The notes under the pieces were generated by a model. It was not told where the DNA came from. It saw only the letters and a program-made list of their open reading frames with translations, and searched no databases. From Mugil cephalus (lineage: Eukaryota; Chordata; Actinopteri; Mugiliformes; Mugilidae), in contig NC_061771.1 of NCBI RefSeq assembly GCF_022458985.1, positions 28,388,001 to 28,452,000 of the forward strand: a stretch of 64,000 nucleotides of DNA. Reading direction: 5' to 3'. Each line of letters starts with the position of its first letter. Position 1 is the first letter of the stretch. This document shows, in pieces, positions 33,691 through 62,875 of this stretch. The position numbers were made by a program, and so were the translations under genes.

Positions 33691-36257
33691 GCACAGAAAC
33701 TCAGAGTGGGTGGTGGGTTGGGGGTTAATGTAGTTAAAGTCCATTAAGTGTGTTATTGCGACCGCCGTTAATCAGAATAACTATCAAACGACAACACTTT
33801 CGATGACGGTTAAACATTCAGATGTTCAGTTTTGCTCCGTTTGATATTTATGTAAACAATCATGACGTTAGTTTGGACTTGGTTAACAGCTGCCAAGTGT
33901 TTTCCATCACGGCGGCCTCTCAGGAACTAAATACATTAGTGGACGATGAAAATAATCACTCGTCGCTGCCAGCGAAGCCTCGAACGTTTGGAGAAGCTGC
34001 TGCCTTTTTATTATGAATTACAGCTGATGACACAAGTATTTTGCAAAAGCAGTGACAGATGTAATAATAATAATAATAATTCAGAGTTGAATAAATTAAA
34101 GAGTTAAAGCTAATTTACTGTCGCTGTGATTCAGTGTAGTAGTTTATTATAAAATATGTTTAGTAAAGTTAATCCATGGTGGAGAACTGGAGACAGTTTA
34201 AGATGTAATTAAATAGTTTTTTTTAATGAGCTTGATTTTTCAGAAAGACACAAATCTTTCAAAGTGAATTAGGGTTAAATTTAGCCTCGTTAAGAGCCGA
34301 CTGCCTCCAAAATTCACAGATCCTCAGTTTATTATGACACAAAATAAAACAGGTCAAAAGCTTCACGTGCAAAAAGTTGGAACCGGTGAATGTTTAGCTC
34401 ATTTAATTACTCAGTGTTTTCAATTTTATATCAAAAACGTATCGATCCTCTGATCGTTTCAGCTCCGGTTTTCAACGAGTACGACAGGCAAGTTTAAGGC
34501 CTGTGGGTCAGAAGTCAGAAACACGTTGAAAGTGTGGAATCAGAAAATTAATCGTATTATTTTGTGAATTATAAACAGACTACATTTTTTTTTTTAGGTA
34601 AATGTCTCTTTGGGGATTGAAGCGTCAAAGCTGATGCATTTAAAAGTTGTCATTTATTCAAGTTAAATAAGCTGAAGAGATTTTTTTTGTAGAAAAATCC
34701 AGCTACTGATCAAGTGCTGATAAAAAAACACAAGTATTATGTCTCAATATGTTGAATATAAATAATATATATGTTCAAAATATACATATAATAATAAACT
34801 AATGCCTGTGGTTGCAAATTAATGAGCATTTTGCCAATTAATCCTAATTTCTTTCATTTAAAAGAGGCATATTGCAGCCTCCCACACCTCGTTCTGTCAC
34901 AAACTCCATTAATATTGAGCAGACAGCGACAGTTAAATAGGGAAATAATTCAATAAGATAAAATCCACAGCCACATTTGCCTCTCCTTAATGTCGCCTTT
35001 TATCAACTTAAGCATCTTTTTACGTCCGTTTTCTGACTACCGGGCCATGCAGCTGTTAACAAACACAAAACTGTCAACCATTCCCTGATAAAAAAAAAAA
35101 AAAAAAAAAAAAACCCACAGGACCCGACCTTTGACCCCAATAATCCAAGTGATCCGTCCCATTCAAGATCAAAGTGGAGGGAAGTCGTGAGTGGGACGTG
35201 ATCGTCGCTGCGGTTTGGCCCCTTCGAAGAGTTTGGTAAAGCGCCCGTTTAATGGAAAATACACAAATAAAACGAACCACATCAACAGTGTGACGCTGCA
35301 CAGAGAGAAACACAAGCGGGGGAGAGAGGGAGGGAAGGAGGGAGGGAAGGAGGGAGGGAGGGAGGCTGTATGAGGAAGTCGGATGCTTTTGTGGTCAAGG
35401 AAATGCACTGGGCTAAAGGCCTGGAGCGCTGAGCCAGTGTGTTTCTAGGCTTTGAGTCGGGGCCGACAGCCCAAAAACTGCCAGGACCGGGTCTGATAGG
35501 AGAGATTCACATGTCAACAACTAAACACACACAGCAAACACACACACACATATATGGATCAGTCATTTTTAGAGGCACATAAATCCAGCAGAGGAACGTC
35601 ACCGTGCACATTTTACATCACACTGTTATATTACAATTAATTAAGTTAATCACACGTAATCAAATTATTTCACAATTAAATAATCATTGAGCCAATATAA
35701 CGAGCTGAACTATCTACACGTTCAACCAATCGTTTTCTAATTTAATTTTTTTAATTTCCAGTTTCTCAGACGTGACGTTTAACGTGTTTCTACTCAAGTT
35801 TCAACAAACATTTATTGTCATTATGTGTGAACGTATTAACCAAATTTTGGGTGGTAGCTTCTGGCTAAAGTAGAGCAAATATAAATATATATATATATAT
35901 ATAAAATGTATATAAAATAAATAAAATTAGTGCTGTTTAGATACGTGTATAAACATATGACAGCGGATATTTGAAGCTAAATTATGACTTTTATGAGGAC
36001 TGGTTCTCTTCTTTACATTATATTTGACTGATAATACCGCGTATCATAGTCTATCTGTGTGTTATCTTGAGTTCACAACTTCAGGAATTACACAAATGCC
36101 GGAGCAGAAACATGCAAATTGTGACAGAAAAAAAGTCAGTGGAGCAGGATCGATCAGGCCCGGACAGGTTGTGTAGCCGCTCCCAGGTAAAAGAAACAAA
36201 CACACCAAGCTCAAACTTAGGTGGAGTTAAGTCGTCTTCCCCGAGAAATGTACTCAC
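33691..36257. other. wipf2 5' intron, AT-rich
   Basis: No exon recognised. It contains a poly-A tract at 35090-35113, a GGAGGGAGGGAAGG purine tract at 35318-35365 and an AT dinucleotide tract at 35880-35905. Confidence 0.5.
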
Positions 36258-36690
36258 CCTGGCTGGAAAACAAGTGGACGTTTTGTAGCCTTCGTCCCCT
36301 CCAAACAACATGAATAGAAAGTGCAGTTGTGGCAGTCCTTTCGTCGGAGGAGTTGCACTGGAGCTAGCCGCGGCTAGCTGCTTAGCATCGAGCTGTTTAC
36401 TTTTCCAGCTGTCAGTGTCAAACAAAACTCGGACACCGCGGCCGCGTATAACAAACTTAAAAACAAAGCCGCGGAACGTGTCCTACGCCGTCTTCTCGCA
36501 GGTTCGGGGAGCTACGAAAAACTTTACCCGCACTCCTGACCTGCAAGCAGAGCCATACCCCCCGCTGACTGACACCGTTTTATCGGTTCCTTCTCGGAAA
36601 CCCGGAAACGGGAACACCGACACAAAATGGAGGCGCAGCGGCGCTGCGTTCAAGCGCCGCCGTACATTCCAGTTTTTTTTTTTAGTTCCA
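36258..36690 (-). promoter_or_regulatory. wipf2: Probable wipf2 promoter and non-coding first exon
   Basis: A CpG-rich segment (36400-36660, with accgcggccgcg and ggcgcagcggcgctgcg) ends on the minus strand at a strong donor, CAGCCAGG/GTGAGT, at 36258/36257. The first exon would run from the CpG region to 36258 and splice to 28259. Upstream ATGs are present in it. The start site is inferred. Confidence 0.5.
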
Positions 36691-36719
36691 ACAGGACGAA
36701 ACATGACGTTCTGGAGTTT

Positions 36720-38600
36720 TAGCTAGATTAGATTAGATTAGATTCGTCTTTTATTGTCATTACGCATGTACAGGTACGGAGCAGCGAGATAAAGTGTAGT
36801 ATCAACATTCAGGAGGTGTAGTAAGCAGTAAGCAGAGGTATGAATGAAGAATAAATAGTATGATAATGTATATTTTTATGGGAATACGAAGAAGAAGAGA
36901 AGAACTTGCACACAAGTTACAACGACATTTTGTTTGGCAGCAATCTCCAGTCGCAGTTTAAGGGTTAGGTGTTTATTTAGGTAATAAATATATATATATT
37001 AACATATAAATATAAAATAGATGTGTCTATGAAATCTACAATTATAATATAGCTACTGTAGTATTGACAGATGAAAACCTATATACAAGTGAGACCATAT
37101 GTACAAGTGAGTGTGCAAGAAATACACAGTGACTGACATTATACATGACACATTATACAGATGGATTTGTGCGTTAAATGTGAGTAGACTATGAACAGGA
37201 GCTACAACATAATGTACAACAAAGGAAACAGACAGGTAATAAATCATGATACAAAATACAGATGAAGGGAGACGTAGACTTAGACAGACTTTAATGATCC
37301 ACAAGGGAAATTGCTTGGTCACGGAAGCTTAGTTGCACATAAAAGAAACAGACTTAAGGACCATAAGATAAAATAAGATTTAAATAAAATATCAATAATA
37401 TAAGACGAGACTTTATTGATCCCCATTGGGAAAATTCAAATGTTACAGCAGCACAACAGTGACCAGAAGGAAATTAAAGAAATTAAATAGGACACAGAAA
37501 GCAGACAGCCAACAACATTAAACAGGACAACAGGCAACAAAAAGTACAGTACATAAAGTACACAAAGCGACAGTAGTTGTGGATAAAGTGACAGTGTAAG
37601 TATGCGACATATGGGCTCAGTGAAGTCAGAGCTGTTTTACAGTCTGATGGCACGAAGGAGCGTCTGAAGCGTTCAGTTCTGCACCGGTGGTGGGATGATC
37701 CACGGGCTGAACGAGCTGCTCATCAGTGATATAAAAATATAAACAATACAAGCAAAAAATGTACAGAATTAACATATGAATCAAGAAACAGAGATGAAAG
37801 AATGTATATTTTATACACAGGAATGAAAATCAGGTGCAATTAGTGGCCATTTACATGAATAATATGGAGTTATGTGTACAGAAAGGTGAGTTCTTGTACA
37901 GCTGATACAGATAAGACTTTACAACCAGTCTCCATAAGCCTCCAGTAAAGTGTAATTCCTCCCACTTGGCTACTCTCTTAACATCTACAAAAAGACACAG
38001 ACAAAGACAAAAGGTAAAGTAATGTAAAATAATTAAATCTCTGTTTGAGAATAATGTCATAACTGTGATACTTGTAATAAAAACCTTAATGTTTTTTTTC
38101 TTGTGCAATGGATTTTTTTTTTTTAAGTAATCGACAAACAATCATTGAAAACATGTAGTTGCATAATCTATGGTACATGTGCATGTGTGCACTGTGTGTA
38201 ACGGTTAGTTGGTTTATTAGCTGTTTCACAGAAAATTTAAATGATTAAACTGATAATCCTTTAAACTTTTTCCAAAATAAAACGTATCATGTATTTTTAG
38301 CCAGCGACTGACAACTATATATTGCGCGGTAGACGACATTTACATCTAATTATGAGATATAAAATACATTCAATATCAGTCAAATTTGACCCGAAGGACA
38401 ATACGAAGGTCAAGTATTTTTTTAATAGCTTTAAGTAAACTTTAGAGACTCCAGGGCGTCTCTGGCTCACCGGTATTTGCCCTAATATGATTAATTTGAT
38501 GTGTGCGTATATATGTATATATAATGTATCTGTAGGTGAATATTATTCTGATTGAAATACACAAGATAAACTCAAATATAGGCCTTATATCGCATTTCTA
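36720..38600. repeat. Intergenic interspersed repeats between wipf2 and mrpl21
   Basis: 36735-36960 begins with a (GATTA)n run and cttttattgtcattacgcat, and 37270-37730 carries ctttattgatccccattggg followed by cagtctgatggcacgaagga. Both are conserved pieces of common teleost retroposon tails. The rest is AT-rich with poly-A/T tracts. No gene seen. Confidence 0.55.
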
Positions 38601-38622
38601 CTTCTTAAAGCCTAACAGATGT

Positions 38623-38704
38623 GAGCGCATGCGCAGTGCCAGCCATACTGCTTCCTGTCAAGGTCACGCATGCGCAGTCGCGGGCCACATTACTTCCTGT
38701 CAAG
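38623..38704 (+). promoter_or_regulatory. mrpl21: mrpl21 promoter: duplicated NRF-1 + ETS module
   Basis: GCGCATGCGCA at 38625-38635 and CGCATGCGCA at 38667-38676 match the NRF-1 palindrome. CTTCCTGTCAAG, an ETS/GABP site, follows each one at 38651 and 38693. The pair is repeated with a spacing of 41-42 bases. The second ETS site runs into the start context CAAGATGGCGG, which also resembles a YY1 site. NRF-1 and GABP are established activators of nuclear mitochondrial genes. Confidence 0.75.
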
Positions 38705-39292
38705 ATGGCGGTGAGCAGAGGGTGTACGGGACTGTGGAGGACGTGCAACCTGTTATTACCCAGACACCCGGCCCTGTTCCCCGCTGCCCTCCGAGCGCAG
38801 AGCTCTGTTAGCGGGGACCTGCTGCCCCGGACCTCGCTGTCCAGGCCTCCGTGGCCGGAGCCGACGAGCCCGGTTTCCGCGGAGGAGGAGCGGAGCCGAC
38901 ACGCCGCCGTGGTGAGCACCGTGAACCAGCGGATCCTCCAGCGGGACTTCGGCCGCCTGTTCGCGGTGGTGCAGTTCGCCGGTCGCCAGTGGAAAGTCAC
39001 CGGCGAGGACCTGATCCTGATCGAGAACCACGTCGAGGCAGAGTGCGGAGACCGGATCCGGATGGAGAAGGTGCTGCTGGTCGGGGCGGAGGACTTCACC
39101 TTGGTGGGCAGGCCCCTGCTGGGGAGGGACCTGGTCCGGGTCGAGGCGACGGTCCTGGAAAAGACCGAGTCCTGGCCCAAAGTCCACATGCGGTTCTGGA
39201 AGAGACACCGGTTCCAGCAAAAGAAGATCATCATCCAGCCTCAGACGGTGCTGAGGATCAACAGCATCGAGCTGGCCCCCACACTGACCTGA
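38705..39292 (+). CDS. mrpl21: Mitochondrial ribosomal protein bL21m (MRPL21), single exon
   Basis: One uninterrupted frame of 196 codons plus stop; the human protein is 205 residues. Residues 1 to about 45 are basic and hydrophobic ([20 protein letters not shown]) and fit a mitochondrial targeting sequence. Residues about 85-192 are the bL21 fold: [54 protein letters not shown] and VLRINSIEL. The protein binds 23S-type rRNA in the mitoribosome large subunit. The first ATG in AAGATGGCGG context was chosen; the frame is open upstream, but that part is promoter. Mammalian MRPL21 has several introns, so the intronless form is notable. The reading frame is intact, so it is probably functional. 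Confidence 0.92.
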   Translation: MAVSRGCTGLWRTCNLLLPRHPALFPAALRAQSSVSGDLLPRTSLSRPPWPEPTSPVSAEEERSRHAAVVSTVNQRILQRDFGRLFAVVQFAGRQWKVTGEDLILIENHVEAECGDRIRMEKVLLVGAEDFTLVGRPLLGRDLVRVEATVLEKTESWPKVHMRFWKRHRFQQKKIIIQPQTVLRINSIELAPTLT

Positions 39293-39439
39293 TGGGGGGA
39301 GGAGGAGGAGGACTGGGGGCGATTAACACACTGACTGAGAGTTTAATTAACCATGGACATCTCTGGAGTTGAACAGTTATTCTAAGGTTTATTTTCTTTC
39401 TTGTAAATAACAGTATGTACGGCAGAAAGTTAATGAGAC

Positions 39440-39445
39440 ATTAAA
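39440..39445 (+). terminator. mrpl21: Polyadenylation signal of mrpl21
   Basis: ATTAAA about 150 bases after the stop, followed by GT-rich sequence (gctttgtgttttg). This makes a short 3'UTR. Confidence 0.6.
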
Positions 39446-39465
39446 GCTTTGTGTTTTGAATACGA

Positions 39466-40280
39466 TCTGAGAGATTTGCGTCTAATTGTGAGTTGCAGAC
39501 TTGAAGCATTGGCTGCACCGGAGTCTTTTTTTAGCAACACAAGTTTAACTTAATTAAAGTGTTCAGCACATAAAAGGAAAACTAGTTTGTTTCCAAGTGT
39601 GTAGAAGAACAGAAAAACGCTCTTTATTGCCATTATGCAGCGTAATACACATAAAGTTTATACAAAATTGTGCAACTATTTCTTTAAGAGTTGAAAATAT
39701 AAAATGTAATAGAAAAAGAAACGTGACAGAAAGCAGCAGTGGTGAAAATGTATTCAACAAAAAATAGGTTGAAACAGAATAAAAAGCACAGCAGAACCGG
39801 AGCATAATTTAATTTAATTATGTTTTCATTAGCGTATAATAACTTTAAATTAAGACTTGTTGTGTTTTTATTAGCTTGGAATAAACCACATCTGCAGAGG
39901 GAGTGTTTCTACAGGAGCCCAGAAGGGACAAACGAAGAACTAGAGTTGGTGTTGTGTAATTTTGTCACCACGTTATAGATTTTCCAACAGGTCTCGAAGT
40001 TGAAGGTTTTCAATGAGTCACTTAATCTTATAAAATGGACATTTAAAACAGGCGGATATGAAAAAGTAAAATAAATACTAGCTGAAACGAGGAGTAATGT
40101 GACTTATAGAGATATATTTAGAGATTGTTTTGTGACATTTTCCAGCCTGATGAGACAAATCGCTTTTTTATTTAAACTAAACCTGGAACTGAACAACATC
40201 ACAGTGATGGAAAAAATGTAGAAAACTCTAAAAGTAAATGTGTGCGTGTGCGTGTGCTGAAACAACGACGACACGAAACG
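39466..40280. other. Intergenic region between the convergent mrpl21 and C6orf120-like genes
   Basis: AT-rich. It includes a retroposon-tail-like ctctttattgccattatgca at about 39620. No exon seen. Confidence 0.5.
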
Positions 40281-40298
40281 TGGAAAATAATGTTTTTT

Positions 40299-41242
40299 TT
40301 TATTTTTCAAACCTGACTCACAAGTTGCTCAGTCGTCCCGAGGACTGATGTGAAGGCACTGTTGAACATTTCTGCTCAGTGGTCACAAGTTTACTCATAA
40401 CTGAGCTCCAGCGCTGGAGGTGATGTCGAAATCAGGAGCGTGTCCAACAGGCGGATTAAAAAAAAAAAAAAAAAAAAAAGAAGTGACCAAATCAAATGTT
40501 GCTACTCATGTTGACAGTGTGTTAGTGAATCCCTTCATAAACCAGATGCTCTCAAGCTGGAGAAACGTCTCTAATGAAGAACCGCAAATAAAAGCAACTC
40601 AAACTGAACGACCTGCTTTGGCGTCTTTTCAACTTTAAACCGTCGACCTTCCTTTACGTCCCGCGATAAACCAGATCCTCATCTGAAAACGAATGACCGT
40701 GACTGTGTTGCTTGGCTAGTTTGGACATTTTAACCCACGTAGAACGTGTGAAGAGTGGGACGCATCATCTGGAATCTGTTAAACGATTTGAGTTTTATGA
40801 GAAGCTGAAGGTTGGATAAATTTAGAGCACGTCCGTCCAAATGAACACAAATCATCTTTAACGGGATCATTTCACAAATCAGTTTGAGGAGGGATGATTT
40901 TCACCGATCAACCTTCTTCGTGTTGCATGATAAAATCCAAATCTATAATTTAAGACCCACATCTGGTCCAGTCTCGACCTTTTGGTTAAACCACAATTCA
41001 AAATAGGAAAAAAAGAGCCGGATTGATTCGTTTCCTCTCAGTGACACAGGTTTTTTATGAATGATCAGGCTTCCCTGGTGATATCTTCACAGTGATCCAC
41101 CCCAACTTTTTAAAAAATCTGATTCGTACTCTCTTCTCCTCACGCAATGAAAACAAATACTACTATTCACTGGCCAAAACCAGAACCCCCCCCCCCCCAC
41201 CACCACCTACGGTCACAGTAGCCACGGAACGTAAACCAATTT
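40299..41242 (-). other. C6orf120-like gene 3'UTR (probable)
   Basis: Sequence after the stop at 41243 with no coding signal. The AATAAA at 40304-40299 on the minus strand is a possible polyadenylation signal. It includes a poly-C/poly-A stretch (41187-41200; 40449-40470 in plus orientation). Confidence 0.4.
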
Positions 41243-42707
<1,465 letters not shown>

Positions 42708-42810
42708 AGAGCTGTCATTAGCTCATTGCCAGCATCTTCGAATAAAAGACAGCAGCAAAGTTCTTCCGCCTCTTCTTCTTCTTCGCTGCCTGCTCCGTCG
42801 ACTCGCCGAG
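42708..42810 (-). promoter_or_regulatory. Non-coding first exon and promoter region of the C6orf120-like gene
   Basis: On the minus strand the segment ends AATGACAGCTCT/GTGAGT, a strong donor. It contains a five-codon upstream frame (ATGCTGGCAATGAGCTAA). CpG-rich sequence upstream (42780-42850, with GAAGAAGAAGAGGCGG) suggests the promoter. The exact start is unknown. Confidence 0.5.
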
Positions 42811-43334
42811 GACAAAACGTCTCACTGGCGCCACCGAGCGACCAGTCAGTCAACGACACTCACCGCCCACAGGCGGAAACTCATTAGAATATTATAATCA
42901 GCTAAATTGAGTCATTACGGAAGAGCACGTAAGAATATTAGGGCCACGCATGAGAAAAAAAAAATGAGGGGAGGTAGATTTTGTTTTCTAACCACACACT
43001 TTGAGAAAAAAGTCAAGTTTTAATTTTATAGTAGTTCTTAATAGCTCAACAATCATTTATTTCACTTTTTTTTTTTTTTGAAACACCGTTTTCACATATT
43101 TTGTATGACTGTGTCCTCAAGTTTTGTGTTGTTGTATTAGCTTGGCTATATAGTAAATGAAGCCTCAACATACTTCAGAGTTTAAAATTAACAATTTATA
43201 TAATTCATTAAAATTAATAAATACTCTGATGTCTTATATTCTTTATGAATCTATGACTTCAAATACAAATAGTACTTTTTTAAAGTCGATAGCGGTTCGA
43301 TAAACCCGGAGAAACGTTCCTGCAGGGACAGGTA

Positions 43335-45384
43335 CTGTATCATCAAGTGTTACTTTATTGGACTGCATATTTACATTTGCCTTGGCAACACTAAAAATCA
43401 AAGTTACCCCGGATTAACAGGTGTCTTTTTTTTTCTTTTTTTTTCTTCCTCTTCTTAAAAGTAAGAACCACAAAAACATTCCACATGTTGAACTGGAACC
43501 GATTCATTCAAAAAGAAACAAAAAACAAAACAAAATTAAAAAAAAAAAAAAAAAAAAAACAGACATGAAACATCTCTGCACGATGGATAAAGTCAGACAG
43601 ACGGGCTCCACGAGACCCCAAACCGGTTTTTTAACGTTACCAATTAACCATTTTAATCTCGTCAGGTACAAACTCGGCCGTCACGGACTCGTCATTCATC
43701 GATCCCCCTTTCACATGTGACACAACTCAAAAGTAAAATGATTTTCCAGGCCCACACTTCATTCACAAAAAATCATGAACGTGCACCGACTTCACATCAT
43801 TAGTTTTTTTTTTAAATCCTTTTTCAACTTTAATGAACACCAACTTTAGTTTTTAACAAAAAAAAAGAAATAAAGCAAAAAAAAAAAACAACAAACAAAC
43901 AAAAAAAAAAAAACTAAAAATGTTCCAGGGGGAGAAAAAAAGTGACATTAACCGTTGGATGACTTGGTTTTTATGTTTCCAAAAAAAAAAAAACAAAAAA
44001 AACCCACATCAAATTGTAAATTCTATATAGATATACTCGTTCAACAAGTCTGCATAATCTGTCACGTTGAGATACATTTGACGTTATGTGGAAGTCGCCT
44101 CTCGTCGCCACTTTACTGCAAACCAGCCGAACCGATTTAAGGCTTTTCCCGAGTTCAACAGCGGAGTCGATGTGTCACGAACCGGACTCTGAATCCCACC
44201 AATGAAGAGGCGTTTGTTTCCTGTTTCCTGATGTTGCTCCAGAATGAAAAAAGGCCCCGATAAATAGTGTTGTGATGTTTCTTTTTTTTTTTTTTTCCCC
44301 CCCTCTTCTCCTCTCTCCTCAATATATAAGATTATCTCAACATTTAAATAAATCACTGCATTGGATGTCTTATAAAAAAAAAAAAAAAAAAAAAACAACA
44401 ACCGTATCTTCATTTCATTTCATTGGATTAAATATGTTGGTGGATGATTTAAAGTAGAAACTCTGAGCTGAGCTCAGGTTTATTATTTAGTTTTTTTGTT
44501 TTTTTTAGGGGGGGGGGGTGGATATCCATGAACTTTTCCATTAACTCGTTATTTAAAAAGGAACATCTGCAAAAAAAAAAACAAAAAAAAAACAAAAAAA
44601 ATGCCTGAATTATACAGTTTACAACGTAGTACCATGCTAGCGCTGCTCGCCTCGTCTTAACCGTTTATTAGCAGTGGAGAAATCAGTGCTGTTGGAAACT
44701 ACGACCCCACGCTACGAGTGTCTTTAACCCCACTCTGCCCCGGCCTCGGGTTTCCCCCTCAAACACGACCCCCGAAGGAGAAGGACGAGGGGCACCGGCA
44801 AAATAATAATAATAATAAAAAAAAAAAAATAATAATAATAATAATAGTCCCTCGTGCGTTTAAAACTGGTGGAGAAAAAAAAAAAAAAAAAACGGGGAGG
44901 ACGGGGTTCACAGTTTTCTCAGCTAAGACGCAGAGGTGGAGGAAGGTGTTCGTAACGGTGCTTTTTCCAGGGATGCGACGACGTTTTTCTGTGACTCGTT
45001 TGATGATGCGACGTGGACAGAATGGGGCTAAAGCTACATTCCTGGTCTGACTAAAACGGATTCTTTTTTTTTTTTTTTTTCCGACGTAGAAAGAGTCTCT
45101 TCGCGTCTCCGAAACACTCGGCTTAAATTCTTGGCTTTGTCTTCTTGTTTCATACAGTTTTTTTCTTTAGAGAAATGAAGCCTGCTGTAAGTATGCTCTG
45201 CTGTCCCGCTCTGGTCCGTAAGTGAGGGGAGGAGGGGGGCATGGGGGGGGAGGCGGGGCTAGGCTTTAGGGGGTGGGACGAGGCAGCTATGATGCTGGGA
45301 GGTCCGCGCTGGAGGGGGGGGGAGGGGTTAAAGGAGGAGAAGGGGGAGGGGCTTAGAGGAGGAGGAGGAGGTGGAGGAGGCTGC
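43335..45384 (-). other. npepps: npepps 3'UTR (probable)
   Basis: About 2 kb with no coding signal. The first 170 bases after the stop are extremely C/T-rich on the mRNA strand (G-rich on the plus strand, 45220-45380). Many A/T homopolymers follow. An AATAAA on the minus strand at 43359-43354 is the likely polyadenylation signal, about 550 bases from the C6orf120-like first exon. Confidence 0.5.
43354..43359 (-). terminator. npepps: Candidate polyadenylation signal of npepps
   Basis: AATAAA on the minus strand in the context GTCCAATAAAGTAACACTTG, the distal signal before the intergenic region. Confidence 0.5.
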
Positions 45385-62304
<16,920 letters not shown>

Positions 62305-62349
62305 CTGCAAAGGGAAAAAAAAAACAGAGAGACCATTTTACCTGTCACT

Positions 62350-62875
62350 CAGTGCGTTTACATGCACGGGAAAGAAAACTCTCCAGCTAATATCACAGTT
62401 CTCCTTATCTGATTAAGACGCCCAGATAGACCCAGATAATGTGAGTGGTGTGTATGCGCCTTAATTGGAGTTAAACTAGACAATGACTGAGCACATGCTC
62501 CACACGCGCTAACGAGAACAAAAACATCCAAGAAAGCCGGTCGCAGAAAGAAGAAGAAGAAGGTAAACAGAGCTGGTAGAAGAACCGTCTGAGGGACAGC
62601 GCCATCTTGTCTCCACCAGAAGTAGCGCACACATTATCTACGTGATAAAAAAAAATTTGTACTATTATCCTTGTTGTTGTTGTGGTTGTTTGAAATGCTG
62701 GACTGCCGCATTTGACTCCAGTTGTTTACTAACTAGAAAAGGAGCCGTATTAACCCGCTGAGACATATCGCCACCTAGTGTGGAGGAGGAGGACGTGTTC
62801 CCGTCAGTTATTTGATTTTCTCCGTTGCATGTAAACTGAGACAAGGACCTCATTCAGAAAATCTAATTTTTGATC
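62350..62875. mobile_element. Inverted-repeat element, family B copy 3
   Basis: Begins agtgcgtttacatgcacggg and ends near gcatgtaaactgagac. Its interior shares gattaagacgcccagatag, gtaaacagagctggtagaag and catatcgccacctagtgtgg with copies 1 and 2. Here it stands alone, without a surrounding Tc1-like relic. Confidence 0.72.

Noticed and set aside
38605..39234. Antisense frames of 154-209 residues over mrpl21
   Set aside because: They are shadows of a GC-rich coding exon. The plus strand encodes the complete bL21m domain.
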